DNA of 64,000 nt from Sphingomonadales bacterium UBA2683 (GTDB lineage Bacteria > Pseudomonadota > Alphaproteobacteria > Sphingomonadales > Sphingomonadaceae): positions 483,085-547,084 of the forward strand of contig DELZ01000001.1 in the NCBI GenBank assembly GCA_002354635.1. Direction: 5' to 3'. Below, in pieces: positions 15,660 through 23,404 of the stretch (position 1 is its first letter; every line of letters begins with the position of its first letter). The notes below the pieces were generated by a model. That model had not been told where the DNA came from. It saw only the letters and a list, made by a program, of their open reading frames with translations, and did not search any database. A program made the translations under genes and the position numbers.

Positions 15660-17987
15660 CTAATGCTTGCTGTCCTTGACCGGAGTCAGCATTCCCGGAG
15701 CAACAAAACCGATCGGCTCTGCACGCATCGCGTTTTGCTTCAGCTGCGATTCCATTTTGGAATATTCTTCCTCCATTTCCGGCGTCACCGAAGCGCGGCT
15801 GTCCTTCAGCGCCTTTTCGAAATGCTTCATCTGGACGGTCTCGACCAGCCCGCCATATTCCCGCAATGCATATAGCCCCGCCCGACGGACCAGATCTTCG
15901 AGATCGGCGCCGGAATAGCGATCGGTGCTTTCCGCCATCTCGTCGAGGTCGACATCCTTGCCGAGCGGCATTTTCGCGGTATGGATTGCCAGAATCCGGC
16001 GGCGACCGGCCTTGCCGGGGACCGGTACATAGACCAGTTCATCGAACCGGCCGGGACGCAGCAACGCCGGGTCGACCAGACCGGGACGGTTGGTCGCGCC
16101 GATCAGGATCACCGACTGCATTTCTTCCAGGCCGTCCATCTCGGCGAGGATCGTGTTGACCACCCGCTCGGTCACCTGCGGTTCGCCCATGCCGCCGCCA
16201 CGGGCCGGGACCAGGCTGTCGATCTCGTCGATAAACAGGATCGTCGGCGCAACTTGCCGGGCCCGGGCAAACAGGCGGGCGATCTGCTGCTCGCTCTCGC
16301 CATACCATTTGGACAGCAGGTCGCTCGATTTGGTGGCAATGAAATTGGCTTCGGCCTCGCGCGCAACGGCCTTCGCCAGCAGCGTCTTCCCGGTACCCGG
16401 CGGGCCGTAGAGCAGGAAACCCTTCGCCGGCCGGATCCCCAGCCGTATAAAGGCTTCCGGGTTTTTCATCGGCAGCTCGATGCCTTCTTTCAACCGCTGC
16501 TGGGCGTCGTCGAGTCCACCAATATCTTCCCAGCGGACATCGGGTGCCTGGACCATCACTTCGCGCATCGCGGACGGCTGGACACGCTTGAGCGCCTCGA
16601 CAAAATCATGGCGCTGGACGACCAGCTCCTCCAGCACTTCCGGTGGCACCGTTTCGGCCTCCAGATCAAGCTTGGGCATGATCCGCCGGACCGCCTCGAT
16701 CGCTGCCTCGCGGGTCAGCGCCGCCAGATCGGCTCCGACAAAACCGTAGGTTGTGCGCGCGAGTTCTTTCAGGTCAACCGCCTTGTCCAGCGGCATGCCG
16801 CGGGTGTGGATGCCCAGAATTTCGCGGCGCCCGGCAACATCCGGCACACCGACGATGATCTCGCGGTCAAAACGGCCGGGACGGCGCAAGGCTTCGTCTA
16901 TCGCTTCGGGGCGGTTGGTCGCGGCGATGACCACCAGATTGACCCGCGATTCGAGCCCGTCCATCAGAGTCAGCAATTGCGCAACCAGCCGCTTTTCGGC
17001 TTCGCCCTGTACCTGTCCGCGCTTCGGCGCAATCGAATCGATCTCGTCGATAAACAGGATCGAAGGCGCGGCCTTGGTCGCTTCTTCAAAAATCTCGCGC
17101 AGCTTCTTTTCGGATTCGCCATAGGCCGACCCCATGATTTCGGGGCCGTTGATCAGGAAAAACTCGGCTTCGCTTTCATTGGCCACCGCGCGGGCGAGCC
17201 GCGTCTTGCCCGTCCCCGGAGGACCGTGCAGCAGCACGCCGCGTGGCGGATCGACGCCCAGGCGTGTGAACAGTTGCGGATAGCGCAATGGCAATTCGAC
17301 CATTTCGCGGAGCTGGTCGATCGTTTCCTGCAACCCGCCGATATCGTCATAGGTGACATCCGCGCGGCGATGTTCGGTTGATTCTTCATATTCCGGCCGC
17401 AGTTCGACTTCGGTTCCTTCGTCAATATGGACGATGCCCTTGGGCAGCGTCGAGACGACGTTGAGACGGATCTGCGTGAGAGAAAAGGCCGGCGCCGCCA
17501 GCATTTGCCGCAATTGCGGCGGCATGTCGCTGCGATCCACCTGTTGCTGGCCATGAGTCGCGACAAAATCACCGGCCTTGAGCGGCCGTCCCATGAAGCT
17601 GCGCTTCAGGCCGCCGCCATTGCCTTGCAGCCGCAAGTCCTTCTGCGCCGGCGCAAACACGACTTTCTTGGCCGGCTTCGATTCGACCTTGCGAATTTCG
17701 ACAAAATCGCCGGCGCCGACGCCGGAATTGGCCCGTTGCAAGCCATCGAGGCGGACAAAATCCAGCCCTTCATCTTCCGGATAAGGCAGGACCGCCCGCG
17801 CCGGAGTCGCCTGCTTGCCGATAATTTCGACGACATCGCCCTCAATCAGCCCCAGTTTTCCAAGATTCTCCCGCGACAGTCTTGCGAGTCCGCGGCCGCT
17901 GTCTTCCGGTCGGGCATTGGCAACTTGCAGTTTCAGCTGTTTGCTATCGCTTTCGGGCTTGTCTTTTGGTTGCGCTGGATCGGACAC
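15660..17987 (-). CDS. CDC48/p97-family AAA+ ATPase
   Basis: 775 residues from GTG 17987, chosen because GAGGAGA lies 10 nt upstream; a TTG at 18029 in the same frame has no ribosome site. Order: a CDC48 N double-psi barrel (about 15-150), D1 with GPPGTGKTRLARAVA and ILFIDEIDSIAPKR, then D2 with GPPGTGKTLLAKAVA and ILFIDEIDSLVPARGGG, with SRH arginines (RPGRFD) in both domains. It should form a hexameric ATP-driven unfoldase. The C-terminus ends KDSKH with no hydrophobic-Tyr-X tail, so docking to a proteasome-like protease is not indicated. CDC48 proteins are typical of archaea and eukaryotes but occur in some bacteria. Confidence 0.95.
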   Translation of the reverse strand: MSDPAQPKDKPESDSKQLKLQVANARPEDSGRGLARLSRENLGKLGLIEGDVVEIIGKQATPARAVLPYPEDEGLDFVRLDGLQRANSGVGAGDFVEIRKVESKPAKKVVFAPAQKDLRLQGNGGGLKRSFMGRPLKAGDFVATHGQQQVDRSDMPPQLRQMLAAPAFSLTQIRLNVVSTLPKGIVHIDEGTEVELRPEYEESTEHRRADVTYDDIGGLQETIDQLREMVELPLRYPQLFTRLGVDPPRGVLLHGPPGTGKTRLARAVANESEAEFFLINGPEIMGSAYGESEKKLREIFEEATKAAPSILFIDEIDSIAPKRGQVQGEAEKRLVAQLLTLMDGLESRVNLVVIAATNRPEAIDEALRRPGRFDREIIVGVPDVAGRREILGIHTRGMPLDKAVDLKELARTTYGFVGADLAALTREAAIEAVRRIMPKLDLEAETVPPEVLEELVVQRHDFVEALKRVQPSAMREVMVQAPDVRWEDIGGLDDAQQRLKEGIELPMKNPEAFIRLGIRPAKGFLLYGPPGTGKTLLAKAVAREAEANFIATKSSDLLSKWYGESEQQIARLFARARQVAPTILFIDEIDSLVPARGGGMGEPQVTERVVNTILAEMDGLEEMQSVILIGATNRPGLVDPALLRPGRFDELVYVPVPGKAGRRRILAIHTAKMPLGKDVDLDEMAESTDRYSGADLEDLVRRAGLYALREYGGLVETVQMKHFEKALKDSRASVTPEMEEEYSKMESQLKQNAMRAEPIGFVAPGMLTPVKDSKH

Positions 17988-18096
17988 GGGGGCGTATCTC
18001 CTCAATATCGTTTCGGTTGTTTCCAACAAGATAGGGATAGCAATGCCGATATACGACCCTGATTTTTGTTTCCGGCAGTGCCTGGGGCAATTTGGC

Positions 18097-18203
18097 CAAA
18101 AAAAAGGCCAGTTCCGAAGAACTGGCCTGAAAAGTTTTTAGGAGAGGATGCCTGAAAGGCTCATCCTAAATGCATCGGAACCGGCTATTGTGCAAGTGCG
18201 AAA
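18097..18203 (-). ncRNA. Candidate small RNA divergent from a LysR gene
   Basis: Reading leftward, a perfect TATAAT -10 (18214-18209) predicts a start near 18203. About 105 nt follow, with a bulged hairpin (18167-18145, ATCCT/AGGAT outer and GCCT/AGGC inner pairs), a pyrimidine-rich linker CCTCTCC that could pair with ribosome sites, and a strong intrinsic terminator (18128-18105 stem, T run to 18098). No open reading frame of note is present. The layout of two hairpins joined by an unpaired CU-rich stretch resembles alphaproteobacterial trans-acting sRNAs such as the suhB/mmgR (alpha-r8) type, but I do not claim homology. The next minus-strand gene starts 110 bp further on. Confidence 0.65.
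18098..18128 (-). terminator. Intrinsic terminator of the candidate sRNA
   Basis: A perfect 10-bp stem (18105-18114 with 18119-18128), a TTCG tetraloop on the minus strand and a following run of seven T residues (18104-18098) make a textbook leftward terminator. No protein gene lies upstream of it on this strand, which is why an RNA gene is inferred. Confidence 0.88.
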
Positions 18204-18208
18204 AGAAC

Positions 18209-18237
18209 ATTATAGATTGCAAGGAATGCAACTTATC
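18209..18237 (-). promoter_or_regulatory. Promoter of the candidate sRNA, overlapping a LysR T-N11-A site
   Basis: Minus strand: TATAAT at 18214-18209, with a poor -35 (GATAAG, 18237-18232) at 17-bp spacing, as expected of an activator-dependent promoter. The spacer contains the inverted repeat TTGCA-N5-TGCAA (18217-18231), which includes a LysR-type T-N11-A. Confidence 0.6.
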
Positions 18238-18240
18238 ATT

Positions 18241-18266
18241 ATTGGCAGTGTCTGATTTCTGCCAAT
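18241..18266. promoter_or_regulatory. Candidate LysR operator (8-bp inverted repeat)
   Basis: ATTGGCAG (18241-18248), 10-nt spacer, CTGCCAAT (18259-18266), a perfect inverted repeat. It lies about -38 to -64 relative to the predicted sRNA start, a usual activator position, and 64-89 bp upstream of the LysR start codon. Confidence 0.55.
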
Positions 18267-18329
18267 CTTAAATATCTAATCCCATTTTGCGTTGCACAAC
18301 ACCCATTTAGTCTTGATATTGGTTATTCT

Positions 18330-19208
18330 ATGCGCCGTCTTCCTCCCCTCCGCGCCCTCGAGGCCTTCATCCGCGTTGCCCGCCTGGGTTCATCCAAGGC
18401 TGCAGCAGCCGAACTGGCGCTGTCCGCGCCGGCGCTCAGCCGCCGAATCAAGTCACTGGAGGACCATATCGGCAAGCCGCTGTTCGAACGGCGCAACCAG
18501 TCAATGGTGCTGAACGAGGATGGCCAGATTTTGCTGGAAGCGGTTGCTCCGGCGATGGAAACGATCGGCGAGGCTGTGGACCAGATGACCGTCACCGGCG
18601 GCGACATGCGCCTGCATCTGGGCGTGCTGCCGCTATTCGGTGCCACACGCTTGCTGCCGCGGCTTCCGGAACTCAAAAAGCTCTATCCCAAGCTGCATAT
18701 TGACGTCGATACGTCGGCTCATGCCGAAAATATGCTGGGCGATGCCGTGGATGCCGCGATCATCATCAGCGATGCCGTTGATCCCCATCTCTATGCCGTG
18801 AAGCTGGACAGCAACAAGGTCTACGCAATCGCCTCTGTCGAACTGACCAAGGGGCCGAATGCGGTCAAGCATCCGGAGGATCTGAAGAACCACAATATCC
18901 TGATCCACAGCAACATGACCCGGGCGTTTGACCAGTGGAAGGAAGCGGTGGGCCTGCCAGATCTGCAGCCGGCAGGCATCGACCATCTCGACAGCGGTCC
19001 GCTGATGCTGGAAGCCGCCGCACAGGGACTCGGCATAGCGATCATGCACGGCGGGCATTTTTCGGATGCCAATGATGCGCGGCTGGTGCGCCTGTTCGAC
19101 CACGAGGTCGACAGCCCCTACAGCTACTGGTTCGTCTGCCGCAAACGCGAGATGAAAAACCGCGCGGTGCGCATTTTCCATGACTGGGTGGTAAAAGCGG
19201 GCCTTTAA
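18330..19208 (+). CDS. LysR-family regulator, GcvA-like
   Basis: 292 residues. The N-terminal winged helix-turn-helix (about 5-64) starts with RRLPPLRALEAF and continues with SAPALSRRIKSLEDHIGKPLFERRN, closely following the GcvA pattern (RLPPLxALxxF). The rest is a LysR substrate-binding domain (about 90-290) with a short cysteine-poor pocket. It diverges from a candidate sRNA gene, the same arrangement as gcvA-gcvB in enterobacteria, where GcvA activates the sRNA GcvB. Its own targets and effector cannot be read from the sequence; the two inverted repeats between the genes are likely binding sites. Confidence 0.9.
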   Translation: MRRLPPLRALEAFIRVARLGSSKAAAAELALSAPALSRRIKSLEDHIGKPLFERRNQSMVLNEDGQILLEAVAPAMETIGEAVDQMTVTGGDMRLHLGVLPLFGATRLLPRLPELKKLYPKLHIDVDTSAHAENMLGDAVDAAIIISDAVDPHLYAVKLDSNKVYAIASVELTKGPNAVKHPEDLKNHNILIHSNMTRAFDQWKEAVGLPDLQPAGIDHLDSGPLMLEAAAQGLGIAIMHGGHFSDANDARLVRLFDHEVDSPYSYWFVCRKREMKNRAVRIFHDWVVKAGL

Positions 19209-19217
19209 GGACCTGCG

Positions 19218-19781
19218 CTAGCCAGCGAGATCGGGATCAAGCGTCAGATCGTCGTCGAGCTGCACGCCGAAGCTGTTCAGCATCATCGACACCTGGCTGT
19301 ATTGACCGACCGTCATCACCAGATCCATGCGCTGCTTTTCGGTCAGTTCCGCCAGCGCCTTCCAGGTCTCGTCGGCAATATGGCCATCGCCGGTCAGTTC
19401 GTCGGTCGCCCGTAGCATTGCCCGTTCCAGCGGTGTCCATGCCGGTGCATCCGGCCCGACCTTGATCTGCTCGATCTCCTCGTCGGTCAGGCCGCAATCC
19501 TTGCCGATGCGGACATGCTGCGCCCATTCATAGCCGGATTTCCAGTTGAAGCCGGTGCGCAGGATGATGATCTCGCGCTCGCGCGGCGCCAGATCATTAT
19601 GGTCCGACAGGATATAGCCGCCCCACCACATGAACGCCTTATAGGCTTTCGGGGCCTTGATCAGGGTCCGGAAGATATTGAGAATCTTGCCGGCCTGAAA
19701 GCGCTCGCCCAGCATCGCCTTGCTCTTCTCGTCAAGGTCTGACTCGGCGAGCGGGGCGATCCTGGGTTTGTCTAGACGCAT
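19218..19781 (-). CDS. Carboxymuconolactone decarboxylase (CMD/AhpD)-family protein
   Basis: 187 residues, all-helical CMD fold with LAPREREIIILRTGFNWKSG, YEWAQHVRIGK and the C-terminal MTVGQYSQVSMMLNSFGV. The AhpD redox pair CxxC is absent, so peroxidase-coupled disulphide chemistry is unlikely. Proteins of this size are widespread and uncharacterised. A distant paralogue lies at 57448-57996. The start codon is 9 bp after the stop of the cyclophilin gene on the same strand, so the two are co-transcribed. Confidence 0.85.
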   Translation of the reverse strand: MRLDKPRIAPLAESDLDEKSKAMLGERFQAGKILNIFRTLIKAPKAYKAFMWWGGYILSDHNDLAPREREIIILRTGFNWKSGYEWAQHVRIGKDCGLTDEEIEQIKVGPDAPAWTPLERAMLRATDELTGDGHIADETWKALAELTEKQRMDLVMTVGQYSQVSMMLNSFGVQLDDDLTLDPDLAG

Positions 19782-19790
19782 GGCGTGCGA

Positions 19791-20240
19791 TCAGCCGAGG
19801 GTTACGGACTTGATCGCGCCGGGCTTTGCCGGTGGTTCGCCTTTTGGCAGCGCGTGAACCGCTTCCATGCCCGAGGTTACTTCACCCCAGACGGTATATT
19901 GACCGTCGAGAAAGCCCGCGTCGTCGAGGCAGATGAAGAACTGGCTGTTGGCGCTGTTCGGGTCCATCGTCCGGGCCATCGAGCAGGTGCCTTCGACATG
20001 CGGTTCCTTGGAAAATTCCTGGGCGATATCGGGCTTGTCGCTGCCGGACATGCCGGTGCCGGTCGGATCGCCGCCCTGCGCCATGAAACCGTTGATGACG
20101 CGATGAAAGACAACACCGTCATAAAAGCCTTCGGCGGCCAGCTCGGTGATCCGCGCAACATGATTGGGCGCAAGATCGGGGCGCAGCTTGATTTCGACAT
20201 CGCCGGTTTCGAGGTGGAAAGTCATTTTTTCGTGAGCCAT
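19791..20240 (-). CDS. Peptidyl-prolyl cis-trans isomerase (cyclophilin)
   Basis: 149 residues with no signal peptide, so cytoplasmic (PpiB-like). The cyclophilin core is intact: FHRVINGFMAQGGD with the catalytic Arg, NSQFFICL, and the YTVWGEV segment. It accelerates proline isomerisation during protein folding. It is the first gene of a two-gene leftward unit with the CMD protein. Confidence 0.93.
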   Translation of the reverse strand: MAHEKMTFHLETGDVEIKLRPDLAPNHVARITELAAEGFYDGVVFHRVINGFMAQGGDPTGTGMSGSDKPDIAQEFSKEPHVEGTCSMARTMDPNSANSQFFICLDDAGFLDGQYTVWGEVTSGMEAVHALPKGEPPAKPGAIKSVTLG

Positions 20241-20338
20241 CAGGCTGGTTCCTTTTCGTTCATTGAATCATTCTTGAGGCGCATATAGGCAAGCCGCTCG
20301 GAAAAATCACCCTGCCTTGCGATAAATGTCACAAAAGA

Positions 20339-20357
20339 TTGCAATTGCAACGTTGCA
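20339..20357. promoter_or_regulatory. Two overlapping 12-bp palindromes upstream of mgtE
   Basis: TTGCAATTGCAA (20339-20350) overlaps TGCAACGTTGCA (20346-20357); both are perfect palindromes. They lie 45-63 bp before the mgtE start, in the gap between divergent genes, and may be an operator. No regulator is identified. Confidence 0.45.
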
Positions 20358-20401
20358 CCGACTAGTAAGCAGCCAAACGAACGCAGAAAGGGAGCATCGC
20401 G

Positions 20402-21811
20402 ATGACCGAGATCAACGACGCTCCGGACGCCGCCATCGAACGCGAGGACGTGCTCGACGAAGACAACCGGTTGACCGACGAATTTGTCCGCTCGGTCTCC
20501 GACGCGGTCGAAGACAATAACAGCGCCCTGGCACAGGAGCTGGTCAATCCACTCCACAATGCCGACATCGCCGATCTGTTCGAACTGGTCGATGCGGACG
20601 AACGGGCGCCGCTCGCCGATGCGCTGGGCGATCTGGTGAGCGCCGACGTGCTTGCCGAAATGAACGAGCACGTCCGCGAAGACGTGATCGAAGCGCTCGA
20701 CGCTGGCCAGATTGCCGACCTGACCGAACAGCTCGACACCGACGACGCGGTTGCGATCATCGAGGATCTCGAAAAGGGCGAGCAGCAGGCGGTTCTGGCC
20801 GAACTGGACGCCGAGGACCGCGCCGCGATCGAGAGCGCCCTCACCTATGAGGAAGAAACCGCCGGCCGGATCATGCAGCGCGAATTTGTTGCGGTACCCG
20901 AACATATGATGGTTGGCGACCTGATCGACTATCTGCGCAAAAATGATGACCTGACCACCGAATTCTGGGAAATCTACGTGGTCGATCCGGCGTTCCGGCC
21001 AATTGGCACATGCCAGCTCAGCTGGATCCTCCGGACGCCGCGCGACATCGCCATTGCCGACGTGATGAAGCGCGAGCAGTCGCTGATCCCGGTCAATATG
21101 GATCAGGAGGAAGTGGCTTTGCGCTTCCAGAAATATAATCTGATCTCCGCGGCAGTGATCAACGACGACGGCCGTCTGATCGGGATGATCACGGTCGATG
21201 ACATTTTGCACATCGTCGAGGACGAGGCCAGCGAAGACGTGCTGCTGCTGTCCGGTGCCGGCGACGGCGATATCAACGAACCGATCCGCGACAGCTACCA
21301 GGCACGGGTGCGCTGGCTGATCGCCAATCTGGCGACCGCGCTGGTCGCCAGCTTTGTTATCTCGATCTTCGGCGCGGCGATCGAACAGATGGTTGCCCTC
21401 GCCATCCTGATGCCGATCGTGGCCTCGATCGGCGGCAATGCCGGGACCCAGACGATGGCCGTCTCGGTCCGCGCGCTGGCGATGAACGAGCTGACGCGCT
21501 CCAATACCCGCCGGATCATCGGCCGGGAATTCCGCATTGCCCTGCTCAACGGCGGCACAATCGCCATATTGGTCGGACTGGGCACCGGGCTGGTTTTTGC
21601 CAATCCTGTGCTCGGCGGGGTTATAGCGCTGGCGATGCTGATCAATATCGTGATTGCCGGATTTGCCGGAATCTTTGTTCCGGTAATGCTCGACCGGATG
21701 GATCAGGACCCGGCTCTGGCCTCCTCGGTCTTCGTCACCATGATCACCGACACCATGGGCTTCCTGGCCTTTCTCGGCCTCGCCGTGGGTAGCGGAATGG
21801 TCAGCCTCTAG
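20402..21811 (+). CDS. mgtE: MgtE magnesium transporter
   Basis: 469 residues. An acidic N-domain (about 20-150, helical repeats such as NPLHNADIADLFELVDADERA) is followed by two CBS modules (about 165-275) and five membrane helices (about 300-465). The last part includes the selectivity region PIVASIGGNAGTQTM. In the family, magnesium binding to the N and CBS domains closes the channel. AAAGGGAG precedes the ATG. No M-box riboswitch was recognised upstream. Confidence 0.95.
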   Translation: MTEINDAPDAAIEREDVLDEDNRLTDEFVRSVSDAVEDNNSALAQELVNPLHNADIADLFELVDADERAPLADALGDLVSADVLAEMNEHVREDVIEALDAGQIADLTEQLDTDDAVAIIEDLEKGEQQAVLAELDAEDRAAIESALTYEEETAGRIMQREFVAVPEHMMVGDLIDYLRKNDDLTTEFWEIYVVDPAFRPIGTCQLSWILRTPRDIAIADVMKREQSLIPVNMDQEEVALRFQKYNLISAAVINDDGRLIGMITVDDILHIVEDEASEDVLLLSGAGDGDINEPIRDSYQARVRWLIANLATALVASFVISIFGAAIEQMVALAILMPIVASIGGNAGTQTMAVSVRALAMNELTRSNTRRIIGREFRIALLNGGTIAILVGLGTGLVFANPVLGGVIALAMLINIVIAGFAGIFVPVMLDRMDQDPALASSVFVTMITDTMGFLAFLGLAVGSGMVSL

Positions 21812-21819
21812 AACATCCC

Positions 21820-22335
21820 GTGATCGAAACAACCCGCCTGTTGCTGCGCCCCCATATCGCAGATGATTTCGAAGCTTGCCGCGCCATGTGGCAGGACCCT
21901 GCGGTGGTAGAATATATCAGCGGCACGCCCTCCATCGAAGCCGAAGCATGGCTGCGGTTTCTGGGCTATTTCGGGCGCTGGGACATCATGGGCTATGGAA
22001 TGTTCGCGCTTGTCGAGAAATCGTCCGGCCGTTTTCTGGGAGAAGTGGGTTTCAGCGACTTTAGGCGCGGACTCGGGCCCGATTTTGATCCTTTCCACGA
22101 AGCCGCGTGGGTTCTGTCGGGAGCCGGACATGGCAAGGGCTATGCGCGGGAAGCGATGACGGCAGCACAAGACTGGCTGGATAGAAAATTCAGCCCTGAA
22201 AAGACGGTCTGTATCATCAGTCCCGAAAATGCGCCATCGATCCGGCTTGCCGAAAAACTTGGTTTTCACTCCGTCAGGGACGCCACCTATCATGGGGACA
22301 CGGTCAAGATGTTCGAACGGCTAAAGCCTGCGTGA
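21820..22335 (+). CDS. GNAT-family N-acetyltransferase (RimJ/RimL-like)
   Basis: 171 residues from GTG 21820. It begins IETTRLLLRPHIADDFEA, the opening of RimJ/RimL-type acetyltransferases, and has the acetyl-CoA pyrophosphate loop as GAGHGKGYAREAM, followed by SPENAPSIRLAEKLGF. Probable substrate is an amino group on a protein N-terminus or small molecule, not determinable here. It starts 8 bp after mgtE and may be co-transcribed. Confidence 0.9.
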   Translation: MIETTRLLLRPHIADDFEACRAMWQDPAVVEYISGTPSIEAEAWLRFLGYFGRWDIMGYGMFALVEKSSGRFLGEVGFSDFRRGLGPDFDPFHEAAWVLSGAGHGKGYAREAMTAAQDWLDRKFSPEKTVCIISPENAPSIRLAEKLGFHSVRDATYHGDTVKMFERLKPA

Positions 22336-22417
22336 AGGGAGCATGCCGGAACGACGGCGGACTTGGGCAGCGTCGACAATCGGACCTATCCCGGCCCGGT
22401 CGCTGCCGGAGGATTGG

Positions 22418-22834
22418 TCAGCCTGCGGGTCCGGCATAGGCGGCAACGAAATTGCACAGGTCGGTGAATATCCGCTCCCGCTCGTCATCGCCGATCATTT
22501 CACAGGTGAGCGCGTCAAAGGCGGGCCGGTTTCCTCCGGCTGCCAGCCGGATAGACGCGACCAGCCACATTTCATCCGGGGTGACCTGCGCGCAGCAGGG
22601 GCGGCCGATCTGGAAGGGTTCGGACCAGGCGAAGCCGATCGTCTCGGCCAGGATCAATATCCGCGTGGCCGCAAGCTTTCCGCCCAACCGGTCCGACAAC
22701 TGTTCACCGCAATCATAGTCGTTCTTGTAGGCGGCCACTGCCAGGCGGAAGGCGATGATCAATCTCGCCTCGACCGCGGGCATCGTCCTGATATCCGGCA
22801 GCGGCACCAACAGTTTTTCCAGAATCTCGCCCAA
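22418..22834 (-). CDS. Uncharacterised protein behind a Fur box
   Basis: 138 residues, starting at TTG 22834, supported by GAGGAGA 6 nt upstream. The frame is open much further but has no ribosome site there. Mostly helical, no signal peptide, with four cysteines including a CC pair (PCCAQVTPDE) and CGEQ. I do not recognise the family. The promoter region carries a near-consensus Fur box 39-57 bp upstream of the start, so the gene is probably derepressed on iron limitation. No siderophore or TonB-receptor genes are adjacent. Confidence 0.72.
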   Translation of the reverse strand: MGEILEKLLVPLPDIRTMPAVEARLIIAFRLAVAAYKNDYDCGEQLSDRLGGKLAATRILILAETIGFAWSEPFQIGRPCCAQVTPDEMWLVASIRLAAGGNRPAFDALTCEMIGDDERERIFTDLCNFVAAYAGPAG

Positions 22835-22865
22835 TCTTTCTCTCCTCAAACATCCGACTCTCTCC

Positions 22866-22893
22866 ATAATATGATATTGATAATCATTTGCAA
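22866..22893 (-). promoter_or_regulatory. Iron-regulated promoter with Fur box
   Basis: GATATTGATAATCATTTGC (22873-22891) matches 16 of 19 positions of the classical Fur box GATAATGATAATCATTATC. On the minus strand TTGCAA (22893-22888) and TATTAT (22871-22866) form -35 and -10 elements with 16-bp spacing, so Fur binding would cover the promoter of the 22418-22834 gene. It could also influence the rightward gene at 22991. Confidence 0.78.
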
Positions 22894-22990
22894 TTAGAAT
22901 CTCGGCGGATGCAGAATTTATCCCGACACATTGGCCGGCATGGTCTGGAACATGCTTGACTAAAGCGGTCGCCCCCCACAGATACCGACC

Positions 22991-23404
22991 ATGCCACTGA
23001 ACATGACCAAGATTGCCTATCGCAGCGAAAGCCCGGCGACGCTGCGCCAATGGCTGGAATCGCATCGGGACAACAAGGAGACGCGCGGCGAAGCGCGACT
23101 GACCACCCGCTATCTGCCGAAACGGCATGAAGAAATGGTCGGCGGGTCGCTCTACTGGATCCACGCCAAGAAAATCGTCGGCCGGTCGCCGATCATCGGC
23201 TTCATGGACAATGGTCAGGGGCGGCAATGGATCCGGCTGGAACCGCGGCTGATCGCGGTCCAGCCGATTCCCAGACGCGCCCATCAGGGCTGGCGCTATC
23301 TCGAGGAAAAGGACGCGCCGGCCGATCTTGGCGATGGCGCGGAAGGAGCGGAAGAGATGCCCGCCGAAATGCTCGGCGAGCTGGCCAGTCTGGGACTGGT
23401 CTAG
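22991..23404 (+). CDS. DUF1489-family protein
   Basis: 137 residues. Phrases such as TRYLPKRHEEMVGGSLYWIHAKKIVGR and QPIPRRAHQGWRYL are the DUF1489 signature, a family restricted largely to alphaproteobacteria and of unknown function. The C-terminus is acidic. The stop TAG (23402-23404) overlaps the stop of the converging GST-like gene within a shared CTAG. Confidence 0.85.
   Translation: MPLNMTKIAYRSESPATLRQWLESHRDNKETRGEARLTTRYLPKRHEEMVGGSLYWIHAKKIVGRSPIIGFMDNGQGRQWIRLEPRLIAVQPIPRRAHQGWRYLEEKDAPADLGDGAEGAEEMPAEMLGELASLGLV

Noticed and set aside
17988..18029. Longer start (TTG 18029) for the CDC48-like gene
   Set aside because: No ribosome site there, whereas GTG 17987 has GAGGAGA at proper spacing and begins just before the N domain.
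20240..21832. A 530-codon open frame on the minus strand
   Set aside because: Antisense to mgtE, His/Asp-rich composition typical of shadow translation, no ribosome site.
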